From: Oscillospiraceae bacterium
GTDB taxonomy: Bacteria; Bacillota; Clostridia; Oscillospirales; Acutalibacteraceae
Direction: 5' to 3'
Length of the DNA stretch: 35,702 bases
Assembly (NCBI GenBank): GCA_902769255.1
Contig: CACXOM010000010.1
Span: forward strand, 1 to 35,702
The position numbers were made by a program, and so were the translations under genes. A model generated the notes under the pieces. It was not told the DNA's origin. It saw nothing but the letters and a program-made list of their open reading frames with translations, and did not search any database. Below, piece by piece: positions 1-6,735 of this stretch. How positions within the stretch are numbered: position 1 is the first letter of the stretch; each line of letters begins with the position of its first letter.

Positions 1-41
1 CTTTCGCCGGTCGAGTGCCTCGACACGCAAGACTTCGGCAT
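1..41 (+). repeat. 41-bp interspersed repeat, copy 1
   Basis: Identical over 41 bases to 146-186 and closely related to 35626-35666. It begins with the 3' arm of a GC-rich hairpin cut by the window edge. It then holds a second hairpin, GTCGAG-TGC-CTCGAC, and ends in a conserved tail containing GCAAGACTTCGGCAT. In the distant copy the second hairpin reads GTCAAG-TGC-CTTGAC, so both arms changed together and pairing is kept. Confidence 0.85.
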
Positions 42-68
42 AAAAGTTTGATAAAACTAAAAATAACG

Positions 69-97
69 TTGTAGGGGTCGGATTCCTATACGACCCG
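69..97 (+). repeat. TGTAGGGGTCGG hairpin repeat
   Basis: A 29-base unit beginning TTGTAGGGGTCGG and ending CGACCCG, with stem GGGTCG/CGACCC. It matches the two copies inside the RAYT gene (16707-16735 and the reverse complement of 16882-16910) at 26 of 29 positions by eye. Confidence 0.85.
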
Positions 98-127
98 CCA
101 AAGTTTGATAAAAATATATAAATGCTT

Positions 128-186
128 TGTAGGGCGGAGGCGTAGCTTTCGCCGGTCGAGTGCCTCGACACGCAAGACTTCGGCAT
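128..186 (+). repeat. Interspersed repeat, copy 2 (two hairpins)
   Basis: A complete copy. It starts TGTAGG and forms a nine-pair hairpin GGCGGAGGC-GTA-GCTTTCGCC with G-T wobbles. The GTCGAG/CTCGAC hairpin follows, then the conserved GCAAGACTTCGGCAT tail. Bases 146-186 equal bases 1-41. Confidence 0.85.
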
Positions 187-238
187 TAAAGTTTGATTTT
201 TATAAACGTTTTGTGTCGCCTCAGGGGTGTAAATTTGA

Positions 239-360
239 TAAAAACATATAAATACTTTGTAGGGCGGGGGCATAGCTTTCGCCGTTTTATTTTGCACAAA
301 CTTTACACCTCATCCGTCAAGCGTTCCGCTTGCCACCTTCTCCTCGAGGAGAAGGCTTTT
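239..360 (+). repeat. Left inverted repeat flanking the LRR gene
   Basis: About 122 bases matching, in reverse complement, 2682-2802 on the other side of the LRR gene. In order it holds an AT-rich lead, the hairpin GGCGGGGGC-ATA-GCTTTCGCC, a conserved ACTTTACACCTCATCC segment, the hairpin CAAGCG-TTC-CGCTTG (318-332), and a perfect 20-base palindrome at 336-355 (CCTTCTCCTC then its complement). The right copy replaces the 318-332 hairpin with a different stem, GTTGC-TGT-GCAAC. Confidence 0.85.
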
Positions 361-411
361 TTAAATTTGTACCTTTAATTAAATTTTAATCAAACTTTTA
401 GTTTTCCACAT

Positions 412-440
412 CGGGATGTCAAGGATGCCATCCCCTACAT
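412..440 (-). repeat. TGTAGGGGATGG hairpin repeat, minus orientation
   Basis: Read on the minus strand, it starts ATGTAGGGGATGG and ends CATCCCG, with a GGGATG/CATCCC stem. It has the same layout as the GGGTCG/CGACCC units but a different, self-consistent stem. Confidence 0.65.
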
Positions 441-465
441 TGTAACTTAAATTTTTATCTAACTT

Positions 466-494
466 TGTAGGGGTCGGATTCTTGAGCCGTCCCG
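466..494 (+). repeat. TGTAGGGGTCGG hairpin repeat, variant
   Basis: Starts TGTAGGGGTCGG like the 69-97 unit, but the 3' arm is CCGTCCCG. The stem GGGTCGG/CCGTCCC has one central mismatch. It looks like a degenerating member of the family. Confidence 0.65.
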
Positions 495-613
495 AATGGC
501 CGTCTCGACATATATTTTAAAAAAATTTAAAAAACTTGAAACTTTTGTGAACTAATAGGACACTTAATAATTAGTAATTGAAAAAATTTTCTGAAACAGA
601 GAGGTATTTTTAA

Positions 614-2635
614 ATGAAAAAGAGATTATTAAGATTAATTTTATGTTTAGTAACGGTATTCACCGTTGCGCCTATGGCGGTATTAGTTAGCGCCGAAACT
701 GATGGTTATTATGAATATAAAATAACCGACGGCGAAGCGACAATTACTGATTGTGACAGCCCTTACGGCGATATTACAATCCCGTCAGAATTAGGCGGTT
801 GCCCTGTAACAAGTATTGGTTATGAGGCATTTTATAATTGCGGTTTTAAAAGCATAACAATACCGAATAGCATTACAAGCATTGGTATTCGTGCATTTGA
901 ATATTGCGGCTCATTAACAAGCGTAACAATACCGAATAGTGTGACGAGTATTGGTGAAGGAGCATTTGAATATTGCAAATCATTAACAAGCGTAACAATA
1001 CCTGATAGCGTAACAAGTATTGGTAGTAGTGCGTTTTATAATACTGGTTTATTTAAAGATAAAGCAAATTGGGAAAATGGCGCTTTATATATTGATAATT
1101 GTTTAATTGACATGAAAAACGAATATAAAGGCGATTATGCTATAAAAGATGGCACAAGATTAATTGCTGATGATGCATTTTCTTATTGCGAATCATTAAC
1201 AAGCGTAACAATCCCTAATAGTATGACGAACATTGGCGATTCATTATTCTACGGTTGTACATCATTAACAAAAATAAATGTATCAGAAGGTAATAATAAT
1301 TTTTCTTCGATTGACGGCGTTTTGTTTAATAAAAAGAAAACAAAAATTATTTGTTATCCGCCTAAAAAAGCAGGAAAATCTTATACAATCCCAAATAGCG
1401 TAACAAGCATTGATAAGCATGCATTTTCTTATTGCACATCATTAACAAACATAACAATCGGTAATAGCGTTACAAGTATTGGTGAAAGTGCATTTTATAA
1501 TTGCGAAAAATTAAAAACAGTAAAACTCGGTAAAAACCTTAAAAAGATTGGTGACAATGCTTTTTTTGATTGCGATTCATTAACAAACATAACAATACCT
1601 AACAGCGTAACAACTATTGGTTATCAGGCGTTTCGTAGTTGCGGTTTTAAAAGCGTAACAATACCTGACAATGTAAAAAGCATTGGTTGGGGTGCATTTT
1701 TTAATTGCGACTCATTAGAAAGCATAACAATACCTGATAGCGTAACAGAAATTGGTAGTGATACATTTTATTGGTGCACATCATTAAAAACTGCAAAAAT
1801 CGGCAATAGTGTAACAAGGATTGGTAGTCAGGCATTTTATTATTGCGAATCATTAAAGAGTATAAGAATTCCAAATAGCGTAACGAGTATTGGTTATGGC
1901 GCGTTTTATAATACTGCTTTATATAACAACAAATCAAACTGGGAAAACGGTGTTTTATATATTGATAATTGTTTAATTGATATGAAATCAAATTATACAG
2001 GAAGTTATACTATAAAAAGAGGTACAAGAGTAATTGCTGAATCTGCACTTTATGGTAGTCCATTGCTTGAGAGTGTAACAATCCCTGACAGCGTAATAAG
2101 TATTGGTTCTGGGGCGATAGGTTATTATACCAACGACACAGAAAATACAGATAAGGCAGAAAACTTAACAATTTATGGTCATAAAGGTTCGGCTGCACAA
2201 AAATATGCCCAAGAAAACGGATTCCAGTTTATAGATGGACATAAAACTGTTACAGAAAACAAAAAGGCAACTTATTTTGCAAAGGGTTACAAAAATCTCA
2301 AGGTTTGTGCAATTTGCGGAAAAGTGTTTAAAAAAGGCAAAACTATTGCAAAACTTAAGCTTAAAACACCTAAATTTACTCTTAAAAAAACTAAAAAATC
2401 TTTTAAAGTGACTTATAAAAAAGTAAAAGGTGCGACAGGTTTTCAGGTTAATTATAAAACAGGCAAAGGCAAGTGGAAAACCCAAAAATTTAGCACTAAA
2501 AAGACAGCAACAAAAACAATTAAAAAGCTCAAAAAAGGTAAAAGATATACCGTTAAAGTAAGAGCTTTTGTAAAACAAGGCAAAAAAATCGCTTATTCAA
2601 ATTGGACAAGCACGAAAAAAGTCACTGTAAAATAA
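614..2635 (+). CDS. Secreted BspA-type leucine-rich-repeat protein with FN3 tail
   Basis: A 673-residue exported protein. A signal peptide spans about 1-27 (KKR, hydrophobic core, VSA cleavage site). About twenty LRR_5-type repeats follow to about residue 515, each resembling SVTIPNSVTSIG-AF--C-SL. Two island segments containing WENG-LYIDNCLIDMK interrupt the repeats near residues 150 and 440. The C-terminal part has a CAIC cysteine pair near 560 and a lysine-rich fibronectin-III-like domain from about 590 to the end. There is no LPXTG motif. BspA-like LRR proteins are commonly surface adhesins; adhesion here is inferred from the family. A GAGAGG ribosome site precedes the ATG. The cysteine pair and FN3 module resemble those of the M23 peptidase at 34363. 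Inverted repeats bracket the gene, and it stands alone between them. Confidence 0.85.
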   Translation: MKKRLLRLILCLVTVFTVAPMAVLVSAETDGYYEYKITDGEATITDCDSPYGDITIPSELGGCPVTSIGYEAFYNCGFKSITIPNSITSIGIRAFEYCGSLTSVTIPNSVTSIGEGAFEYCKSLTSVTIPDSVTSIGSSAFYNTGLFKDKANWENGALYIDNCLIDMKNEYKGDYAIKDGTRLIADDAFSYCESLTSVTIPNSMTNIGDSLFYGCTSLTKINVSEGNNNFSSIDGVLFNKKKTKIICYPPKKAGKSYTIPNSVTSIDKHAFSYCTSLTNITIGNSVTSIGESAFYNCEKLKTVKLGKNLKKIGDNAFFDCDSLTNITIPNSVTTIGYQAFRSCGFKSVTIPDNVKSIGWGAFFNCDSLESITIPDSVTEIGSDTFYWCTSLKTAKIGNSVTRIGSQAFYYCESLKSIRIPNSVTSIGYGAFYNTALYNNKSNWENGVLYIDNCLIDMKSNYTGSYTIKRGTRVIAESALYGSPLLESVTIPDSVISIGSGAIGYYTNDTENTDKAENLTIYGHKGSAAQKYAQENGFQFIDGHKTVTENKKATYFAKGYKNLKVCAICGKVFKKGKTIAKLKLKTPKFTLKKTKKSFKVTYKKVKGATGFQVNYKTGKGKWKTQKFSTKKTATKTIKKLKKGKRYTVKVRAFVKQGKKIAYSNWTSTKKVTVK

Positions 2636-2640
2636 TTAAA

Positions 2641-2668
2641 AAAGGAACGCAAAATGCGTTCCCTTTTT
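2641..2668 (+). terminator. Rho-independent terminator after the LRR gene
   Basis: Stem GGAACGC/GCGTTCC at 2644-2650 and 2656-2662, with an AAAAT loop and a T-run. It lies six bases past the LRR stop codon. Confidence 0.8.
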
Positions 2669-2681
2669 ACGTAGAATCTTC

Positions 2682-2802
2682 AAAAGCCTTCTCCTTGAGG
2701 AGAAGGTGGGTTGCACAGCAACTCGGATGAGGTGTAAAGTTTGTGCAAATAAAAACGGCGGGAGCTTAAGCCCCCGCCCTACAAAGTATTTATATGTTTT
2801 TA
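2682..2802 (-). repeat. Right inverted repeat flanking the LRR gene
   Basis: Reverse-complement partner of 239-360. The GC hairpin (GGCGGGGGC-TTAA-GCTCCCGCC on the minus strand, 2757-2783) and the near-palindrome CCTTCTCC..GGAGAAGG are both kept. The middle hairpin reads GTTGC-TGT-GCAAC instead of CAAGCG-TTC-CGCTTG, so structure is kept where sequence is not. Confidence 0.85.
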
Positions 2803-2811
2803 ACAGAATTC

Positions 2812-4128
2812 TTAATCATAAAACTCTTCATAGATTGCTTGTAAAGCTTCTTCAAAATTATTTGAGTCAACGCCGATAATAATATTAATTTCTGAAGAGC
2901 CTTGGTCGAGCATACGAATGTTGATTTTTTTCTTTGAAATAGCAGTTAAAACTCTTGCCGCAGTACCTGTTACATTTTTCATTCCGACACCTACAACCGC
3001 AATTAATGCGAGGTCGTCTTCAAAAGAAACGCTGTCTGCCAAAGTTTCACGCTTGATTGTATAAACTAAATCTTCTTTCTTATCTTCAATCGCTTTGGTT
3101 TCGATAACAACCGACATTGTATCAATACCCGAAGGCAAATGTTCAAAACAAAGTCCCTCGCGCTCTAACACCGACAAAACTTTTTTGCCGAAACCGATTT
3201 CAGAGTTCATCATAGCTTTTTCAATGTTGATAATCGAAAAGCCTTTTTTGCCTGCAAGACCGGTAATATTAGGCGTTGTTTCATCAACTTTATATTCTGA
3301 AACAATCATAGTGCCCGGTGCTTCGGGGTTGTTGGTATTGCGAATATTAATAGGAATACCTGCCTGATGAACAGGGAAAATTGCGTCTTCGTGCAACACG
3401 GTAGCGCCCATATAAGAAAGCTCTCGAAGCTCTTTATATGTAATTTTTGAAATGATTTTTGCGTTTTTAATAATTCTCGGGTCGCTTACCAAAAAGCCGT
3501 CAACATCTGTCCAGTTTTCATATAAATCGGCGCAAACCGCACGGGTTACAAGCGAACCTGTAATATCAGAACCGCCACGTGAAAAGGTTTTAATTGTGCC
3601 GTTAGGCATTCTGCCGTAAAAGCCCGGAATTACCGCTCTTTCATAATGCGAAAGATGCTCGGCGGTTTTTTCAAAAGTAAAATCAGAGTTAAAACTGCCT
3701 GTTTCGTTAAAACGAATACATTTGGCAGCGTCCATAAAATGATAGCCGATAAGTTCAGCCAAAATCATACCCGAAAGATATTCGCCACGTGATGCGGCAT
3801 AATCACGGCCAGCATCGTTTTCAAGCGCAATGCGAATTTTTTCATATTCAGGGGTTAAGTCAATATTAAGTCCCAAATCAGCAATAATGCTGTCAAATCT
3901 TTGCTCAATTGTTTGCAAAACAGGGTTAAAATCTTCACCCTCGCTTGCGAGTTCATAAGCGTTATAAAGCAAATCGGTAACTTTAATATCGTCATCAAAA
4001 CGCTTACCCGGCGCAGACGGTACAATATATCTTCTGTCGGGATTTTCTTTAACTATTTTTGCGACTTTTCTGAACTGATTGGCGTCAGCCAAAGAGGAGC
4101 CGCCGAACTTTGCAACAATTAACGACAT
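2812..4128 (-). CDS. lysC: Aspartate kinase
   Basis: A 438-residue monofunctional aspartokinase (aspartate + ATP to aspartyl phosphate), the entry step to lysine, threonine and methionine. KFGGSS at residues 7-12 is the signature nucleotide/aspartate site. SRGGSDITG near residue 183 belongs to the kinase core. The last ~130 residues carry the tandem ACT domains that normally give feedback inhibition. A strong AGGAGG lies before the ATG. It is third in the operon, 21 bases after hom. Its neighbours hom and the ACT protein suggest a role toward threonine/homoserine supply. The class (lysC versus an ask paralog) cannot be settled without the rest of the genome. Confidence 0.93.
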   Translation of the reverse strand: MSLIVAKFGGSSLADANQFRKVAKIVKENPDRRYIVPSAPGKRFDDDIKVTDLLYNAYELASEGEDFNPVLQTIEQRFDSIIADLGLNIDLTPEYEKIRIALENDAGRDYAASRGEYLSGMILAELIGYHFMDAAKCIRFNETGSFNSDFTFEKTAEHLSHYERAVIPGFYGRMPNGTIKTFSRGGSDITGSLVTRAVCADLYENWTDVDGFLVSDPRIIKNAKIISKITYKELRELSYMGATVLHEDAIFPVHQAGIPINIRNTNNPEAPGTMIVSEYKVDETTPNITGLAGKKGFSIINIEKAMMNSEIGFGKKVLSVLEREGLCFEHLPSGIDTMSVVIETKAIEDKKEDLVYTIKRETLADSVSFEDDLALIAVVGVGMKNVTGTAARVLTAISKKKINIRMLDQGSSEINIIIGVDSNNFEEALQAIYEEFYD

Positions 4129-4149
4129 TGTAAAAAATTCCTCCTAAAA

Positions 4150-5370
4150 TTATATGTCAAGCACACGAATTTTTGATAAAACTTCACCGTTTACAAGGCT
4201 TAAAATGCTGTCGAAAGCTTTTTCTTTCATAGCGTCGGTAATAAAAGCAACTTCGCCGTTTTCGGCTTTTTCATAGCTTAAAAATTTAACTTTGCCGAAA
4301 GCTTTTTCAACCTCTTCTTGTGTGGTTTTCATTCTAACATACATAGCAACGGTGTCTTGCTTGTAGTCTTCAACATAATCTTTTTCGCCCTTGCTCCAAG
4401 AAACATATTTTCTCGAAGCCAAATGTTTTGCGCAGTCGATAACATCGGCTACAACTGCCGAAGCGGTAGGAAGTTTACCGGCGCCTCTGCCGTAGAAAAC
4501 AACATCGCCGATAGCGTCGCCCCTTACCATAACCGCATTGTAAACATCATCAACAGTAGCTAATTGACTGTGAGAAGACAACGCTGCAGGGTAAACAGTT
4601 GCAAAAACTTTGTTATCGCTAAGTTTTGCAGTTTTGCCGATAAGTTTTATTACCATACCTGCCGACTCGCAATAAGCGACATCAGCCAAAGTGATTTTAG
4701 TAATTCCTTCGGTATAAACCTGTTCAGGATAAACGTGTTTGCCGAATGCCAAAGCCGATAAAATACAGATTTTTCTGCAAGCGTCGGCGCCTTCAATGTC
4801 GGCAGTCGGGTCTTTTTCGGCATAACCGAGCTTTTGCGCTGTTTTGAGCGCATCTTCAAAAGATACCGAAGAATTAATCATTTGTGTTAAAATATAGTTG
4901 GTAGTTCCGTTCAAAATACCGTAAATTTCTTCAATTTCATTTGCGGCAAGGCATTGGGTAATAGGGCGAAGAATAGGAATACCTCCGCCTACCGAAGCTT
5001 CAAACAAGAAGTTTACATTTTTCTCTTTTGCGATTTCAAGCAATTCATCGCCGTGGGTTGCAACAAGTTCTTTGTTTGAAGTTGCAACGCTTTTGCCCGA
5101 AAGCAAGCATTTTTTAACAAAATCATAAGCAGGGTTTACACCGCCCATTGTTTCAACAACAATTTTTACTTCGTCATCATTTAAAATATCGTTAAAATCT
5201 TTTGTAAAAAGTGCTTCGTGTGGGTCGCCCGGGAATTCCCTTAAATCAAGAATATGAGCGATTTCCATTTGTTTGCCGGCTTTTTTCTGAATAGATTCGT
5301 GGTTTTTATAAAAAACCTCAACAACGCCCGAACCTACAACGCCGTAGCCCATAACAGCAATTTTAATCAT
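4150..5370 (-). CDS. hom: Homoserine dehydrogenase
   Basis: A 406-residue enzyme reducing aspartate semialdehyde to homoserine. The N-terminal Rossmann motif G-Y-G-V-V-G lies at residues 8-13. The catalytic region includes GILNGTTNYIL and GYAEKDPTADIEG (about 150-195), both typical of the family. A C-terminal segment of about 80 residues fits the regulatory ACT domain. It sits 16 bases after the ACT-domain gene and 21 before aspartate kinase, so the three are almost certainly co-transcribed. Confidence 0.95.
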   Translation of the reverse strand: MIKIAVMGYGVVGSGVVEVFYKNHESIQKKAGKQMEIAHILDLREFPGDPHEALFTKDFNDILNDDEVKIVVETMGGVNPAYDFVKKCLLSGKSVATSNKELVATHGDELLEIAKEKNVNFLFEASVGGGIPILRPITQCLAANEIEEIYGILNGTTNYILTQMINSSVSFEDALKTAQKLGYAEKDPTADIEGADACRKICILSALAFGKHVYPEQVYTEGITKITLADVAYCESAGMVIKLIGKTAKLSDNKVFATVYPAALSSHSQLATVDDVYNAVMVRGDAIGDVVFYGRGAGKLPTASAVVADVIDCAKHLASRKYVSWSKGEKDYVEDYKQDTVAMYVRMKTTQEEVEKAFGKVKFLSYEKAENGEVAFITDAMKEKAFDSILSLVNGEVLSKIRVLDI

Positions 5371-5386
5371 TATTAAATACCTTCCT

Positions 5387-5824
5387 TTACTCGCCTAAAA
5401 CCCTGTGAACAGATTTTACGCCGTCAATTTGTTTTAATTTATCAATTAAGTCGTTTACCGAAAACTCGCAGTCTTTTGTTCTGAAAGAAACCGAAACCGG
5501 CGCTCTTTTGCCTGAAGGAATATTTTGGTTTACCGTTAAAATGTTTGCCCCGCTTTCGTAAAGCGCCGACATAAACATAGATAAAATTCCGGCTCTGTCA
5601 GACAAAACCGCATGCAGAGTTACAATGTTGCCCGCTGTTTCGTCAAAATCAAAAATATGGTCTTTATACTTATAAAAAGCGCTTCTCGAAACGCCGGCTT
5701 TTTTGCAAGCCTCGCTTGTTGAAGTTTCGCTTCCGTCGTTCAACCTGTCTTTGATTTGCTTAACTTTTAAAAAAATTTCGGGCAACACTTCGGTATCAAC
5801 AATAAGTTTAGAATTGTTGCTCAT
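5387..5824 (-). CDS. ACT domain protein, PheB/UPF0735 type
   Basis: A 145-residue protein, the usual length of the UPF0735 (PheB-like) family. I chose the internal ATG at 5824 because GGAGG lies just upstream. The longer frame to 5893 would run through the promoter and add atypical residues. The N-terminal half looks like a small helix-turn-helix (EACKKAGVSRSAFYKYKDHIF, split about 37-57). The C-terminal half is an ACT domain (VLSDRAGILS..), which usually binds an amino acid. As first gene ahead of hom and lysC it may sense threonine or a related amino acid and regulate the pathway; this is inference. Confidence 0.85.
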   Translation of the reverse strand: MSNNSKLIVDTEVLPEIFLKVKQIKDRLNDGSETSTSEACKKAGVSRSAFYKYKDHIFDFDETAGNIVTLHAVLSDRAGILSMFMSALYESGANILTVNQNIPSGKRAPVSVSFRTKDCEFSVNDLIDKLKQIDGVKSVHRVLGE

Positions 5825-5864
5825 CGTGTCCGCCTCCGGTGAACTGTGTTTTTGAGATAAAAAC

Positions 5865-5893
5865 ACTATAACAGAAAATTGCCCGAATTTCAA
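5865..5893 (-). promoter_or_regulatory. SigA-type promoter of the ACT-hom-lysC operon
   Basis: On the minus strand, TTGAAA (5888-5893) and TATAGT (5865-5870) are 17 bases apart. The transcript leader would be only about 35 bases, leaving no room for a T-box or riboswitch. Confidence 0.7.
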
Positions 5894-5942
5894 GTGTTTT
5901 TTTAAAAAATATTTTAATTTTTATTAATTAAATTAGTGCTTT

Positions 5943-5967
5943 TTCAGTAGTTTTGTGTTATACTGAA
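5943..5967 (+). promoter_or_regulatory. Extended -10 promoter with overlapping inverted repeat (two-component operon)
   Basis: TG-T-TATACT (-10 at 5959-5964) fits an extended -10 promoter for the response regulator; the -35 is poor. The seven-base arms TTCAGTA (5943-5949) and TACTGAA (5961-5967) form an inverted repeat overlapping the -10, a plausible operator. Confidence 0.45.
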
Positions 5968-6036
5968 GAAAATATCACATTATTATCATTATTATTGTAT
6001 ATAATTTAGAAAACTTAAAGTAAGGATTGGTGTTTT

Positions 6037-6735
6037 ATGTCTGCAATAAACAATTCAGCAACAATTTTGGTGGTTGATGACGATAAAAAGTTGCGCAGCA
6101 CGCTGGAAGACTATTTAACCGAAAGCGGTTTTGAGGTTATTACAGCGGTTGACGGCGCTGACGCTATTAATATTTTCGACAAACAGCACCACAAAATTGA
6201 TTTGGTTTTGCTTGACGGAATTATGCCGAGAATTGACGGTTTTGACGTTTTAAAAATAATTCGCCAGCAGTCAGATGTGCCTATTATTATGCTTTCGGCA
6301 AGAGAGCACGAGCAAGACCAGCTAAAAGGGTTTGAATACGGCGCTGACAACTACATAACAAAACCGTTTTTGCTTTCGGTTTTGAAAGAACACATTAAGT
6401 CTTGCCTTGCAAGAACAAATTTGAGCAAAAACACCATTGTTGAAAAGGGCAAACTTTCAATTAATGTTGAAAAACGTCGTGTTTATCTTGATGAAAAACC
6501 GCTTGATTTAACCCCGAAAGAGTTTGATGTTTTAAACTTTATGATAGAAAACGAGCATAGGGTTTTAAGCCGTGAGGCTATTTTAGATTCGGTTTGGGGA
6601 ATGGACTATTACGGCGATTACAGAACGGTTGACACAATAGTTAAGCAACTTCGCAAAAAGCTTACCGAAAAGCACAATTATATTCGCTCGGTTTACGGCG
6701 TTGGTTACTTTTTTGAAATACAGGAGGAAAAGTAA
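6037..6735 (+). CDS. OmpR/PhoB-family response regulator
   Basis: A 232-residue two-component regulator. The receiver domain (about 9-125) shows the acidic pocket VVDDD, phospho-acceptor Asp in LVLLDGIMP and conserved Lys in YITKPF. The C-terminal winged helix (about 135-230) contains LTPKEFDVLNFM, the recognition-helix region RTVDTIVKQLRKKL and the terminal hairpin SVYGVGYFFE. The stop codon abuts the kinase TTG start. The target stimulus and regulon are unknown; adjacent candidates are its own promoter and the liv operon. Confidence 0.93.
   Translation: MSAINNSATILVVDDDKKLRSTLEDYLTESGFEVITAVDGADAINIFDKQHHKIDLVLLDGIMPRIDGFDVLKIIRQQSDVPIIMLSAREHEQDQLKGFEYGADNYITKPFLLSVLKEHIKSCLARTNLSKNTIVEKGKLSINVEKRRVYLDEKPLDLTPKEFDVLNFMIENEHRVLSREAILDSVWGMDYYGDYRTVDTIVKQLRKKLTEKHNYIRSVYGVGYFFEIQEEK

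Larger units (their letters stand above)
1..613. repeat. Gene-free zone of interspersed palindromic repeats
   Basis: No convincing gene lies here; the only longer open frame, on the plus strand at 193-378, is built from repeat sequence and has no ribosome site. The stretch is a mosaic of short GC-rich palindromes separated by AT-rich spacers of the type AAAGTTTGATAAAA. Hairpin units starting TGTAGG occur at 69-97, 128-153, 258-283 and 466-494 on the plus strand and at 412-440 on the minus strand. A 41-base stretch at 1-41 recurs exactly at 146-186. The last 110 bases before the LRR gene are AT-rich and probably hold its promoter, but I see no good -35/-10 pair. Confidence 0.8.

Noticed and set aside
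1-240. Possible CRISPR array from the repeated 41-base unit
   Set aside because: Only two copies occur, without regular spacing or unique spacers, no cas genes are near, and the units are self-complementary hairpins found singly elsewhere.
193-378. Open frame of 61 codons in the left repeat zone
   Set aside because: It is made of repeat sequence in the 239-360 unit, lacks a ribosome site and resembles no protein.
402-410. DnaA-box-like TTTTCCACA
   Set aside because: One mismatch from consensus but alone, in the repeat zone and about 23 kb from dnaA; likely chance.
1701-1991. Minus-strand open frames within the LRR gene
   Set aside because: They mirror the repeated LRR codons on the opposite strand, have no ribosome sites and no family resemblance.
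5825-5893. Upstream in-frame ATG for the ACT-domain protein
   Set aside because: The extension crosses a good promoter and adds residues not typical of the family; the internal ATG has GGAGG.
5825-6036. T-box or amino-acid riboswitch ahead of the ACT-hom-lysC operon
   Set aside because: The predicted leader is only about 35 bases, too short for any known aptamer.
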